Source: Lunularia cruciata (lineage: Eukaryota > Streptophyta > Marchantiopsida > Lunulariales > Lunulariaceae). From it: a stretch of 64,000 bases of DNA. Both the position numbers and the translations under genes were made by a program. Numbering within the stretch: position 1 is the stretch's first letter; the number at the start of each line of letters is the position of its first letter. The stretch spans positions 63,484,911-63,548,910 of the forward strand of contig OX419760.1 in the NCBI GenBank assembly GCA_948567375.1. The letters run 5' to 3'. Positions 12,512 through 23,218 of the stretch are shown one piece after another. A model generated the notes under the pieces. The model was not told the DNA's origin. It searched no databases and saw only the letters and a list, made by a program, of their open reading frames with translations.

Positions 12512-13314
12512 GTTCCCAAGATGAATCTAAACACTCAAACATGTTTTTTGTTGATCTCAAACTCCTCATGCATGAGATCTCCACTCTGCAGAATTGACCC
12601 TTCCCTAGAATTTGACACACTTGATCACAACTCTAGGGCATCCATCCCTGCAAAATTTCAGATCTTTTCATCAAGCCATTTGGCCTAGACACCTTTCTAT
12701 TTAGCACATAAATTTCAGATTTGGTCTGAAAACCACCCCCTTCACTTCAAAAACTCATTACTCCCTGCGCAAGAACGATCTCTCTCTAATTTTTGTGGCA
12801 GCAGGTAGGATACAATGCACTAAATTTTCTTATAAATTTTCAGAACAATTCACTGAAAAGTGAAGAAATGGCAGACTCTGTACAATTTTCCAAAGATCAT
12901 GCAGTTGCGGCAACACTTTACCCTATCAACTTTCAAAAATTCTAGCCCAGTGCGCATAGAAGCTCTCACAATAGTTTCAAGTGTTCTAACTGAAAGATAA
13001 CCCAAGCTATCATGTGTAGAAATCTCAAGTCTAGATCTCAAACTTGAGATTTTGCCCAAAATCACCTTAATCCTCAAAATCTGCAATCCACCTCACACAA
13101 TCTTTCCAATTCCTCTCATGTGTACAAGATGTACAAAATCACCTCAAAGATATCATAATGAACTACAAATACAAATGGTATACAAATGGATCTTGGTTCT
13201 CTAACATAAGTTCAACCATCTCTTCTCCTAATGTTCTCTCCAAGTGAGCTCTCATAGCTTCCTTCTGCCTAATGTAGAATTGAATGCGGAACATTATCTT
13301 GCCTTCTAGAGAGG
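12512..13314 (-). other. Element A leader
   Basis: This is the untranslated leader between primer site and upstream ORF. It holds a short open frame starting at 13294 (MFRIQFYIRQKEAMRAHLER) that is also present in A' at 37494-37664. The remainder has no readable domain. A splice donor-like GAG-GTGATT follows that short frame in both copies, so an intron in the leader is possible. Confidence 0.5.
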
Positions 13315-13331
13315 TCCGGGCAACGGAACCA
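13315..13331 (-). other. Element A primer-binding site, tRNA-Glu type
   Basis: On the minus strand the site reads TGGTTCCGTTGCCCGGA, four bases past the 5' LTR end. It is complementary, with one mismatch in 17, to the 3' end of plant tRNA-Glu (CCCGGCAACGGAA plus CCA) as I remember it. A' has a different single mismatch, so the ancestral site was probably perfect. Confidence 0.75.
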
Positions 13332-13335
13332 AAAA

Positions 13336-14021
13336 TGTGAGCCGGCCTGTCGCACTCAGGATGAACCTCTGATGGCTATTATAGTAGCACACCATGGACT
13401 AAGAAGGCAAGGAACCCCAACTCCATCATACTACTCCAAGGCTAACATTCCAAGACTCAAGACATTGATCACTAGAGAACTCAATGAGAGAGAGATAGTT
13501 GCAAATGAAAGGATGATGAGTACCTCCTCACCCCTTGTTTATATACTTATGAAATAGTTACGTACCAAAGTTACTAATTACCGCAGTAACTCAAGTTACT
13601 AGACTAAAAGTCAAGTAAAGTCAAAAAGTAGAAAGGAATATCCATTCACATGGGCATATTCACCTAAGCATGTGGTCTTATCTTGACCCAACCACTAAGT
13701 CAAGGATTCCTTCACATGGGCTATCCTTGGACTATAGAAGAATCCAAAACAAAAAGGCTTGCGGGCCCAAGAGTTCTCAACTCTTTCCTCAAAGCCAAAC
13801 ACCTAGGAATAATACCAAGTCAACACACTAAAATCCAAAATAGTGGTGCTCATCTTTTCTACTTCCTCTAAAGTAAGGTCCCCTCTATCTTAGCTATGAC
13901 TAACTTTAGCTAACCATGACTAATATAGAACCATCCTTTATCTCTAAATAATATCTCTTAAATACTTGTAATACCAAGCTAAATATCACAATACCACACA
14001 CATGCACAAATGGGTGTTACA
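13336..14021 (-). repeat. Element A 5' LTR
   Basis: It is a direct repeat of 6250-6938 and includes the element's promoter by position. It starts TGTAACACCC at 14021 and ends GGCTCACA at 13336. The flanking GGCC at 14022-14025 matches 6246-6249. Confidence 0.95.
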
Positions 14022-14449
14022 GGCCATAGCTTAGAGGAGATCAGATTTGCATGTTGAGACTTCCACCTCATATGCTAGTGATAGAGACACCTTGGATTTC
14101 ATGTGCAAAGAAACACAGGTGGATGCATCTACTGTAGTGACTAGGAATGCAATACATGCTCCATAGCATTAGTGGAGTTGGACCCACAAAGAGGAGAGGT
14201 TGGTAGACAAGTCAGACTTCCCCAATCTTTTACACTCTTTGGGACACTACAAATGATATCCATGGCTCCTAGACATCCTAGTGCAGGTGTGGTAGGTGGT
14301 GATGAGGTGCATGATGGACTATATACTAGTCGGCCACCTACTACTACACAAACTAAGTCTAGCACAATGTTAGGGGTGGCTTAGCTGATTATGCACTTTC
14401 CATTATTCTCAACTAATGATGTTTATATTAGGAGTTGACCCAACCTCAA
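14022..14449 (+). pseudogene. B1 gag, second copy, part 2
   Basis: This continues the gag sequence broken at 6249. It parallels 2975-3410 of the first copy, including the segment around 14040-14100 (afterwards ACTTCCACCTCATATG) and the GVVGGDEVHDG-like stretch near 14290. It is cut at 14449 by the next insertion. Confidence 0.75.
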
Positions 14450-14805
14450 TGTTTTGGTGTCATGGGGATCATATGGTCTTGAGAATGCTTCGGGACCTAG
14501 CTGCTTGCACCTAGGCTTTACAATTCAAGATGGTACAAGTGGCATGCATTAACTCTAATGGATGGGTTGTGAATTGTCAATGAGTACCAAACCTATACAA
14601 AGAACCTACTATTGGGTTTCCTTTATTTCTTCTTGATTGTGGCAACTGATGCCATGTGCTCCAATTTCATTATCAAAGCTATCATTTGTAAAGCAATGTG
14701 CATGTTGAAGGTTTCCAAATTCTTCCTTCTTACCCTTATGCCTTGACTTGACGGTATTTTTGTCACATGATACAATGTTCTATGCTTTAGACATACCAAA
14801 CTTTC

Positions 14806-14845
14806 AGAAGTTTGTGCTCTTTGATCTCAAGGAGCACAAACTTCT
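14806..14845. repeat. Perfect 14 bp stem-loop
   Basis: Arms 14806-14819 (AGAAGTTTGTGCTC) and 14832-14845 are exact reverse complements around a 12-base loop. The hairpin lies in the unassigned left part of the compound insertion. Function is unknown. Confidence 0.85.
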
Positions 14846-14897
14846 CTGTGTCATTGTCAAGAATTATAATTGAAAGCATGAATACACTTTGTTTGAC

Positions 14898-15985
14898 GAT
14901 GACACAATAGAATAAGTAAAGGAATTGATAGTAGTTAGACCCGAAGTAAGAGAGATAGGAGTGCATGTGTCTTTGGATTTGACATTTGACACTTTAGAGA
15001 AGAGTGGGTTGGGAGATAGAGATTTAGAAGGCTTAATTATGATAGGAATTGCAGATCAAGAAGGAGAAGTGTTAGAATTAGTGGATGAATTGGGAGTTGT
15101 GAAACCCGATGACAGAATATTAGGAAGTAAAGTTACTTCGGGTTTGGGTTTGAAAGCCGATGACAAGGTAGACATCAGATCGGAGTAGTAACAATTTTGA
15201 GATTTGAAGAGGCAGATCTGAAGAGGTGCATTGTCATTTCGGATCTGCAGGTTAGAAGAGTTGTTGTAGAACGGTATAGTTGTTAGAACTATCGATTTGT
15301 TCACTATTTAAGAGTGGCATTTGTAGGAAATTGTTGTTTAATGCTCATAATTTTTGAGAATAGATAAAGCGAAGTGTTGTGAAGCAGTGCTCGTCACTTG
15401 AGCTTGATTCCGAGTATCAACTTTGTGTTTGTGTTTGTGTTTGTGAGTGTTTGGAGAAATTCAAAGTGCAAGTCAGTGTGTTTGTTGGATGTTGGATTCC
15501 ACAACCTTGATCTTCATTCTGTGTATTTGATCCTGAGTGAAGTGCAATCAAAGCAATGCCTTGACAGATCGGAGAGGAATTGTAGTGTTGGTAGTATTTT
15601 GCATTTGAGAGTGCAGTGCAAAGTTGATGTGAAGCAATTTCGATCAAGGAAGTTGTGCCTTCAGTGGAGGGGTGGAACACAATTCTGAGGCAAAGTAGTT
15701 TTATAGTGAAGTGCCATTTTTGGGAGAGCCTGAATCATCACAATCAAGATTGTTTGGAAAGATTTGATGGAGTTGTGATTATGGAGTGTTAATTTGTGAC
15801 AAGACTACAAATCAGTGCTTGTTATTCTCTTTTGGGTGTGGTTTCTACCTGAGAGATTAAAGACGCAACCACAAAGAACTAAATTGTTACTTTGACTTTG
15901 TATTTGACCAATTCTGACTCATATCTCTACGGGAACAAACTTTACTTACCCGATTACCACAAAAGTGATATTTGCCTGGTTGTCA
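14898..15985 (+). repeat. D-family LTR, 3' portion
   Basis: It matches 59515-60349 closely and, more weakly, the ends of the D LTR (to 52926) and E LTR (34999 upward, reverse). It ends GGTTGTCA. A TATA-like CTATTTAAG lies near 15302-15311, as at 59932 in the other copy, marking the probable LTR promoter. The upstream part of the LTR is missing. Confidence 0.75.
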
Positions 15986-16229
15986 TAGTATTTCATAGTT
16001 CTCTCTTGCAAACTCACATACCATTCATTGCAATGCAAAGGAAGAAAAGCACTTGCAAAAGCTCAAGAATGGATCAAAATAAGAATTCAGTTCACAATAA
16101 GGCCTATCAACCAATTTTCCTCAAACATCGGTTCCAACAAATCAAGATTCACTCATGCCATCTCTTCACTTCTCAATTCTTTGGTTTCAAGCCTCATTAG
16201 AATTTGCTCAGACTAATATTGATCTCTTA

Positions 16230-17420
16230 GTTTGTCTCTTCATATCATCCCTGACTATTCTTTTGATTACTTTCCTTTCACTATCAAAGATTCCTGAACT
16301 CTCCTTGATCTTTTCCTATCTCTAAAACCCTTTGATACTTCCCTTGTCACTCCAAACTCCTTTTGATCCTTTCTTGACTTTTCTTTTCCTTCTCGATCCT
16401 TCACTGTTCTCTTCTCTTTTCAATCCTTCACTCTTTCACTAAAACTCCTCTCGATCCTTCTCCTCTCTATCTCAATCTTTCCAGTCAATCCCTTCACTAT
16501 TACTTCCTAAAGAGTCTTCTTGCCAATTCCTTCAAGGTCACTTCCCAAAGAGCCTTCTTGCCAATTCCTTTCACTGTCATTTCCCAAAGATTATTCCATT
16601 CGATACTTGTCACTCCAAAACCCTTGATTCCTATTCTCTCCCAAAAACTCATTGATCATTCCCTCGTTACCTCTCTATCCTTCCAAACCTCCTTCAATAC
16701 TTCTTTCTTCTTGCAAAGACCTTTCCTGATTCTTTCTCTTTGTTCAATGCCTATAGACTCTTGAACTCCTTTTGATCTTTCTCTTCTTCAATACTTTTTT
16801 GTCATTCAAACTCTTTTGATACTGCTCTGCCTTTCCAAAATCCTTTTGATACTTCTCTCCTTCACTATCTTCTCTCTTCCTCAATATCCCTTCCTACCAA
16901 CGCTCTCCTGAATTCTCTTCCTACCAAATCCTTGATATCTCACTATCCTACAAAACCCCAAACCTCTTGATACTTCACTTCCTATCCAACCTTCTTTGAG
17001 AGTTCACTGTTCTAGCCAAGACTCCTTCCTTTCAATATTTCTTGCTGTCTTGCAAAACCCCAAACCTCTTGATACTTCACTTCTTGTCCACCCAACTCTC
17101 TTGATTTCCTCTTGTCGATCCTTCTCTCTCATGCACTCTCTTGATTCCTCAAAACTCCTGCTTTTGTTCCTATCAATTCCTTTCTCCTTCTTTCCCCTAT
17201 TGCTGCTACATTCTTGTCACTCATTTTCTCTTGATACTTTGATTCCCTTGTCACCAAAACTCCCTTCAATCTTTCAGTGTCATCCCAAACTCTCTTTTGA
17301 TTCTTCTCTCCCTTGTTACTTCTTTTTCTTGTTCAACCGCTTCTCCTTTGAATCCTCAAAACCCTCTCTTTTTGTTGAATTCCCTTTGATCCTCTCTCAT
17401 TCCCATTTGTCTCAATGATT
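16230..17420. repeat. Pyrimidine-rich degenerate repeat tract, about 1.2 kb
   Basis: The plus strand is almost all C and T with recurring degenerate words such as CTTTTGATACTTC, TCACTCCAAAACCC and CTTCTTGCCAATTCCTT. A clear tandem pair (about 45 bp period) is at 16505-16585. The long open frames here (16558-16764, 16996-17418) reflect composition and are not genes. Confidence 0.7.
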
Positions 17421-17991
17421 TTCTATCATTCCCCTTTTGCTTCAGCTCATCATGCCTTCTTGTCCTATACAGATTGCTAACACTGAATCTCTTGAAGACC
17501 TTGACCTTGTGGTTGCTAAGTCTTGTTTGTCATTGTCTACCTTTTCTGCACTAAGTTGCCTGTTTTCTAGTTGATCTTTTTCTTCCTTCTTTCTTCTCCT
17601 TGTCTTTCTTTTCTTCTCCACTCTTGAGAACTTTCTCCTTCTTCTCCTTTATAATAACACAACAAAACTCCCACAACACATCCAACTCAGAAACATTACA
17701 GCCCTTGCCTCAAATATTTTACATGCTCCAAATTTGCTACCACTACTCTTTTATCAACTCCCAAAATTCTTGGTATAGTCTAGCAAAAGCGGCTATCTAC
17801 AACATATAGCAAACCCCACTATTTTGGCAACTATCAAAATTAAAGTTCATGCAAATACTAAAATTTACTATTGGAATCCAAAAGTATTTTCTACAACTAG
17901 CACTTTTACTAATTCTAAATAATTTTCTCCTAGTTTACCTACCATACTAAATAGTACTAATCTAGCATATAGATTATTTTCCCATCAACAA

Positions 17992-18866
17992 CAGTTGGCT
18001 GCCATGCTTTGGGAGAGTAGGGATGATGTGGGCCCTACTACTAGAGTAAAGGTGGTTGATAGTGAAGCTAATTTGGTTGAGGAGCAGGTGATCCACTTAG
18101 CGACCAGTGGTTTATGGCAAGCAATAGCATCTAGATTGGAGGAGCTACCAACTAGACCAGCCTTTGATTGAGCAAGGTTTACACTTGAGGTAAATAACTA
18201 GAGGGGGATTTCTTGGTTGGTTGGACCTTAAGGGAAGGTTTATATACCATAGAGGGTCTTATTAGACTTTAGTGCATAGCCCCTTATGTTGGGGAAGGCT
18301 GTAGTTGTTGGTCTGGAGTTACGAAAGACTGATGTAGAGATGTGTCCATTTTAGATCCAAATATCTCTAGGTGGTGGTTCTACATAGTACATCACATGTG
18401 GAGATTTGGTTGTTCAAATTCAGCCCAGTCATCTGACTGATAGTTCTATGGTGAGAGCTCAGGCCATTGCAACCATAGTTGAGTTGTATGATGTGTTAGT
18501 TGGGGGAGTAGTGTTGTACCCCATGGGTTTCAATATTGACTATGGGGAGGAGATAGCATCTTATAGACCAAGTTGGCTGTCTGATGAGAGACAAGTATGT
18601 CGTCTACTAGTACGCTTCAGTAGTGGTAGTCTTGGCTCACTACAATCCGAGACCATGGCGGCTTCAATTTCTGCTTTCAATGGTTTTGTTACTTGGTCTG
18701 GTCATTTATTAGAGGGGAACATCCATACAAAGGATACTCCAATACTAGAGGAGATCACTTGGATTTGGAGTATGAGTGAGATTGTTCCATCCACCTTGGA
18801 TGTTCCATTATGGAGTTCAAAGGAAGGATTGCAGCAACATGCAGATCAATTGGTGCAACATGCTTA
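17992..18866 (+). pseudogene. B1 protease and linker to the methyltransferase
   Basis: This resumes B1 after the insertion. The first part repeats 3420-3838. The open frame 18406-18867 includes YDVLVGGVVLYPMGF, the expected end of a retropepsin fold (hydrophobic-hydrophobic-G followed by the flap-end strand), then EEIASYRPSW. The sequence leads without a boundary into the methyltransferase region, so they were probably one polyprotein. The candidate DSGA active site lies upstream in the same stretch but is out of frame here. Confidence 0.65.
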
Positions 18867-18879
18867 GAGTGGAGCCTTT

Positions 18880-19960
18880 GTACCACTATGTGACCAGTGT
18901 GAGGATGAGCCTCCAGAGTTGATTACCTTGACACCTCTTGATACCACACTCATTGCTTGGCAATATCCAATAGAGGGAGTATGTTTATTGCAGTTGCTTG
19001 GTAGGATTAGCATTGGACTAGTTGTGGTACTACATCTAGGTATACGAGTATAGAGATACTTGTATGTGGATAGAGATGAGATTGTTAGGTGAGTCCCTCT
19101 ACACCATATGGCACACTTGGCTTACTGATATCCTAAATTATTATTGATGTCAACAATCAGAATTACCAAAAGGCCCTACTAGCAAACATTTCCTTACTTG
19201 GTGCACATGATCTGGAGAGACACGAGCCTATTCATTTGGTGATTTCTGGATGGCCATGTCAAGGACATACACATGCTAGCCAAGGTTTGGGTCTTCAAGA
19301 TGCCCATTCTAGTGTGTTTTGGGAGATATTACATATACTACGACATCTCTAGGTCATCAATTTGTTTCTCTAGCTTACATTTTGGAGAATGCTCCTTTGA
19401 TGGGTGATTCTTGCACCCAGGTGGTGGTGAGTACACATCAAGTCCATTCTTGGATGGGACCTACCATGTTGTTAGATGCAACCAGAGTGGGATCACAAGC
19501 TCATCATCTTCATTTATGGTAGATGAACTTCTTACCTAGAGAGATTCTATAGCGTGCTTATGATAGGATTCAATGACTAGACCACATCATTATCGATGAC
19601 ATCTTGGATGTTGGGTGCTAGTCTCAAACGGTGGTAGTGGTTGATAGGTCACTTATGGTAGTGGTAAACCTAGTTGGACAGCCCAGAGCCGATTTTCCCA
19701 CACTTATGTGTTTCCTATGCTCCCATGCTTTTTGAGAGGGAGGTCTTGGACTGGTTTGGGACTCACAATTACAATAGTTGGTGGAGTCCAACACCAATGA
19801 GCAAGAGCAGGCAATTGGTTTTTGCACTAGTATTACTATTGTTCCAATAGTGTTAAAAGCATCCAAGTGTTAGGTGTTAGGTCAGGCTATAGACTTGAAT
19901 TATTTGACATGAGCCTTGGTTTGGTAGAGCAATATAAGATGTGCTTGATAGACATCACCA
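18880..19960 (+). pseudogene. B1 C5 cytosine DNA methyltransferase domain (decayed)
   Basis: Reading across frames gives the ordered motifs of the C5 methyltransferase family. Motif I is degenerate near 18990 (LLQLLGRISIGL; B2 keeps LLELFGGISTGL). Motif II is YVDRDE near 19065. Motif IV is GWPCQGHT with the catalytic Pro-Cys-Gln at 19254-19262. Motif VI is ILENAP at 19379-19396. Motif VIII is VGSQAHHLHLW at 19487-19519. Motif IX-like NEQEQAIGF lies near 19797, and motif X-like VLGQAIDLNYLT near 19868. The family transfers methyl groups from S-adenosylmethionine to cytosine. The segment between VIII and IX is short for a target-recognition region. Stops and frameshifts inactivate this copy. 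It sits between protease and RT. Confidence 0.85.
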
Positions 19961-20439
19961 CTTGGACACTTGTGAGCTCTGTGCCTATTGAGATGATTCA
20001 AGCACATGTTAGGGGTGATGGACTGAGTAGGTATGGTATTCTTGGGACACAACTAGTGGCTACTAGGAAGAATGATCTACTTGGAGTCCATCTAGGTGAG
20101 CGTAGTCTACTTAGATTACACCCTTGGTCTACTTGGGATGCAACTAGAGCTACTTGGGAGCTTGCAACCATATGAGAGAGAGTTTTTCACACTAAGGTTG
20201 GGACCTTCAGTGCTTGGGGGCATGACACTACTGCTCCCAAGGTCCCAATGTAGTAGCCAATCAATATGTCTTCCACTCTTACAATAATTACAGAGGATAT
20301 TTGGGAGCTAGATCTTGGACCCAAGCTTACAAGAGAGGAAAGACAGAGAGTTTAGAGGTTCTTGAGGAGGTACACAAGTTGTTTTGCCTTTAGTATGAAG
20401 GATTTGGTGATCTAAAAAGATTTGGTATTTGGATTGAGC

Positions 20440-21760
20440 TTACTAGCAATACACCAATTTTTCAATGTCCCTACAAATATAGTGACATGGAATGAGCATT
20501 GATTTAGACCCAAAGTAGTGAACTTTTTGAAGCTGGTTTGGTGGAGATTTCACATGGAGAGTATACATTAGCTATAGTGATGTCAGTCAAGAAGGATATG
20601 CATGGCAACTACACAAATAAGCAGATGTGTGGAGATTACCATCCTATCAACCAACATACTAGGGTTGATCAGTATGCCATGCCTACACCGGAGGAGATCT
20701 TTGATGCAATTGGGCATGCAAAGGTCTTTAGTACTTTGGATCTTCAAGTAGGATATCATTAGTTGCCAATCAGAGAGGAAGATAAGTCCAAGACAACATT
20801 TTGGGCTATTGATCCTCATAGTAGGGATGTGTTATATCACTAGAGGTTCTTACCATTTGGGTTAAAGAATAGTTTTGCTGAGTTCCAAACGGTCATGGAT
20901 AGGATCCTATTTGGATTAGATTTTGCTTGGTGTTGTATAATGACATTTGAGTCTATAGCACTATTGTGGAGGAGCATGAGAGACATTTGTTGGAGGTGTT
21001 TGAGAGATTTAGATCTCATGGACTCAAATTACATCTTGGGAAGTGTAGGTTTTTCCACAAGCAGGTTGAGTATTTGGGTCACACTATCTACTCTGGAGGA
21101 CTTGGTGTCAAATAGACCAAGGTGGAGGCTATTGCATGTATTCCTTGGCCTACGGCTGTGAGTAGAGTGCAAGCATTCCTTGGGTTGGCAAAATTCTATT
21201 GTTGCTATGTTAGAGGATTTAGTGCCATTCCCAAGGCCTTGACAAAGCTGACCAAGCTTACACAAGAGTGGCGTTGGGGAGATGAGTAAAAGAGAGCTTT
21301 TGTAGAGCTCAAGGAGAGGTTGACATCTGCTCCTATTTTGAGGAGACTGAGTAGAGGACAACCATTTTAGGTTCACATTGATTGGAGTATGTTGGGGCTT
21401 GGAGTAGTGCTCACCCAACATGATGATGAGGAGAAGGAGTTTATGGTGGCCTATGCTAGTTGCTCCAACAATTCAGCAGAGACAAATTATAATTCATATG
21501 AGAGAGAGTGCTTGGTAATAGTATGGGCAATAGCACATTTCTGATGTGACTTATCTGGTAACCCTTTTACTCTCACTCACTGATCATTAGCTATTGAAGT
21601 GGTTGATGGAGTCCGACAAGCTTTCAAGGAGCTTGCACAATGGGCTCTAATTTTATAAGAGTATGATTTCACAATATTTATAGACCTAGAGTGGTGAACC
21701 GTGATGCAAATGGGTTCAGTAGAAACCCATGTCTTAGCAGCAAGATGAAACTGGAGCACA
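20440..21760 (+). pseudogene. B1 reverse transcriptase and RNase H (decayed)
   Basis: RT motifs read MCGDYHPIN, YAMPTPEEIFDAIG, FSTLDLQVGYH, FLPFGLKN and, after a frameshift, LHLGKCRFFHKQVEYLGHTIY. The catalytic YxDD region near 20930-20950 is destroyed by a frameshift (only CCI and a shifted GAC remain). RNase H follows with LGLGVVLTQHDDEEKEF and NYNSYERECL near 21390-21520. The Asp-Tyr-x-Pro-Met-Pro style and the wording around FSTLDL differ from those of elements A, D and H in the window, so B is a separate Ty3/gypsy lineage. Confidence 0.85.
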
Positions 21761-22039
21761 TTGGCATGGTGAGACAGATGAGGAGATAATGCCAAGTTGG
21801 CACACATCTGCCTTTCTTTGTATATTTTTTGAGGCTTTGGTGGTATCTCTCTCAATGCATATAGGAGGAGTTATTGAGGTCATAGATCTGGAGAGTGGAG
21901 ATAGTGGTCAATTTAACAAGACATTCATGATGACGTCTTAGTGATGGACTATCTTCTCACTGGTGTTGTGGGTGGTACAATTGGAGCCAAAGAGAGAGAT
22001 TATGTCCTTCAACAATCCTTCAACAATCCTTCAGTTTAG

Positions 22040-23210
22040 ATTGGAAAGCAATCCTTCTTCGTGTAGAGGAGGATGGTAGAGTGAGAGTAGTAGCACTTCT
22101 ATCTTGGAGACCACAATTGGTCCATCATGCTCATGAGGAGCTAGGACATTTTGGAGTAAACCGTACATATATTTTACTTTAGAGTCATTATTGGTGGCAC
22201 GGTATGCAAACCAATGTAGAGCAGTTTGTTGCCATATTTATGGTTTGTGACCGAGTTAGAGCATCATTTAATGCTCCTACACTATAGTTACACCCATTAC
22301 CTATCATTGGATTGGATTACCGCTAGAGTTTGGACTTTGTTGGACCTTTACCATTGACTATGAGACATCATTCAATACATTTTGGTGATGGTGGAGCACC
22401 TCTCTAAGTGGATTGAGTTTGTGGCACTTCATGACAAGTGAAGGGACAACCTACTTATTCCTAGATTGGGTTCTTAGTCATTTTGGTGCACCAACTGAGG
22501 TTTTGACTGATCAAGGTACAAAGTTCTTGGAGGAGTTTCAGGTCTTGTGTGACAAGGTTTTGATTGATCATCATACTACCTCTCAAGATCACCCTAAGGC
22601 AGATGGCTTAGCAAAGAGAGTGGTTCAGACAATGAAGAGAGGATTGCAAAAGGATGGTTTGCAGAGAGGCCACTTGGGAGATTAGGATCTCTTGTTACCT
22701 TGGTTGGCCATGGGCTATTGGTTCAGCCGGCAAGCCTCCTTAGCATCCTTCACTCCTTACTTTCTACTCAATGGACAAGATCTAGATGTACCTATAGCCA
22801 TTTATCAAGATGCTATTGTTGTTTTGGACTTGGATGATCCAGATGTATGGATGAGCGCATGTTCTCAACAAGAAAAGATCTTTTGGAGAGTGATGTTGAT
22901 GGCCTTTGAGACTTTGGCAATTCCTCAACATAAGGATACCTTATGTTATGCTACCATTTATGGAAGAGGTTATAGATCCTTGATCTGTCAATTTCATCTA
23001 GGTGACTATGTTTATCTATAGCAGACAACACTGATGACACTTGATGTTTCTATAGGCCACTCTATCTTGAGAGTGCATGAGGTTTGCCATCTTGAGTCCT
23101 TGTGTTGGAAGGACATGATGGTATTTTTTGGAAGGATCATGTGTGCAATTGTGTGTTGTACTACCTCCCAAACATTGATAATACTATGGACCCAAGCTTG
23201 GCACTGGTAC
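22040..23210 (+). pseudogene. B1 integrase (decayed)
   Basis: The zinc-binding region is visible near 22125-22250 (HEELGHFGVNRTY, then YWWHGM and a single Cys). The catalytic core includes SLDFVGPLPLT near 22335, EVLTDQGTKFLEEF near 22500 and HPKADGLAKRVVQTMK near 22590-22640, where the expected Glu is Lys. The C-terminal part (22692-23021) reads LPWLAMGYWFSRQ through FHLGDYVYL, the usual region before the DNA-binding end. Several stops break the frame. The reading continues into the PHD finger without a gap. Confidence 0.85.
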
Positions 23211-23218
23211 ATGTAGGC

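Larger units (their letters stand above)
6250..14021 (-). mobile_element. Element A: nearly complete Ty3/gypsy retrotransposon, non-chromovirus type
   Basis: It lies on the minus strand with two LTRs (6250-6938 and 13336-14021), a tRNA-Glu-type primer-binding site, a small zinc-knuckle ORF, gag-protease, RT-RNase H-integrase and a polypurine tract. LTR ends are TGTAACACCC and GGCTCACA. The flanks share GGCC (6246-6249 and 14022-14025), and the paralogous B1 gag at 2969 shows the uninterrupted target. The LTRs differ at only about a dozen sites by eye over roughly 690 bp, making this one of the youngest insertions here. Pol has few lesions. A second, truncated copy (A') lies at 36761-43582 on the plus strand. 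Confidence 0.93.
14450..17991. mobile_element. Compound insertion in B1, built from several element fragments
   Basis: The B1 reading breaks after 14449 and resumes at 17992 relative to copy 1 (3405 to 3420). Ends are TGTTTTGG and CAACAACA, which fit LTR-type TG/CA termini, but the immediate flanks show no matching target duplication and about 7 target bases are missing. Inside are an unassigned 450 bp segment, a D-family LTR tail (14898-15985), a pyrimidine-rich tract and an unassigned AT-rich end (17421-17991). It is probably more than one event. Confidence 0.6.

Noticed and set aside
15981-16000. Possible tRNA-iMet primer site after the D-type LTR end (TAGTATTTCATAG)
   Set aside because: The three LTR ends (15985, 34999, 52926) are followed by different sequences and none fits a primer site well.
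16996-17418. 140-codon frame rich in Ser, Leu and Phe
   Set aside because: Composition artefact of the pyrimidine-rich repeat tract, which lacks stop codons in this frame.
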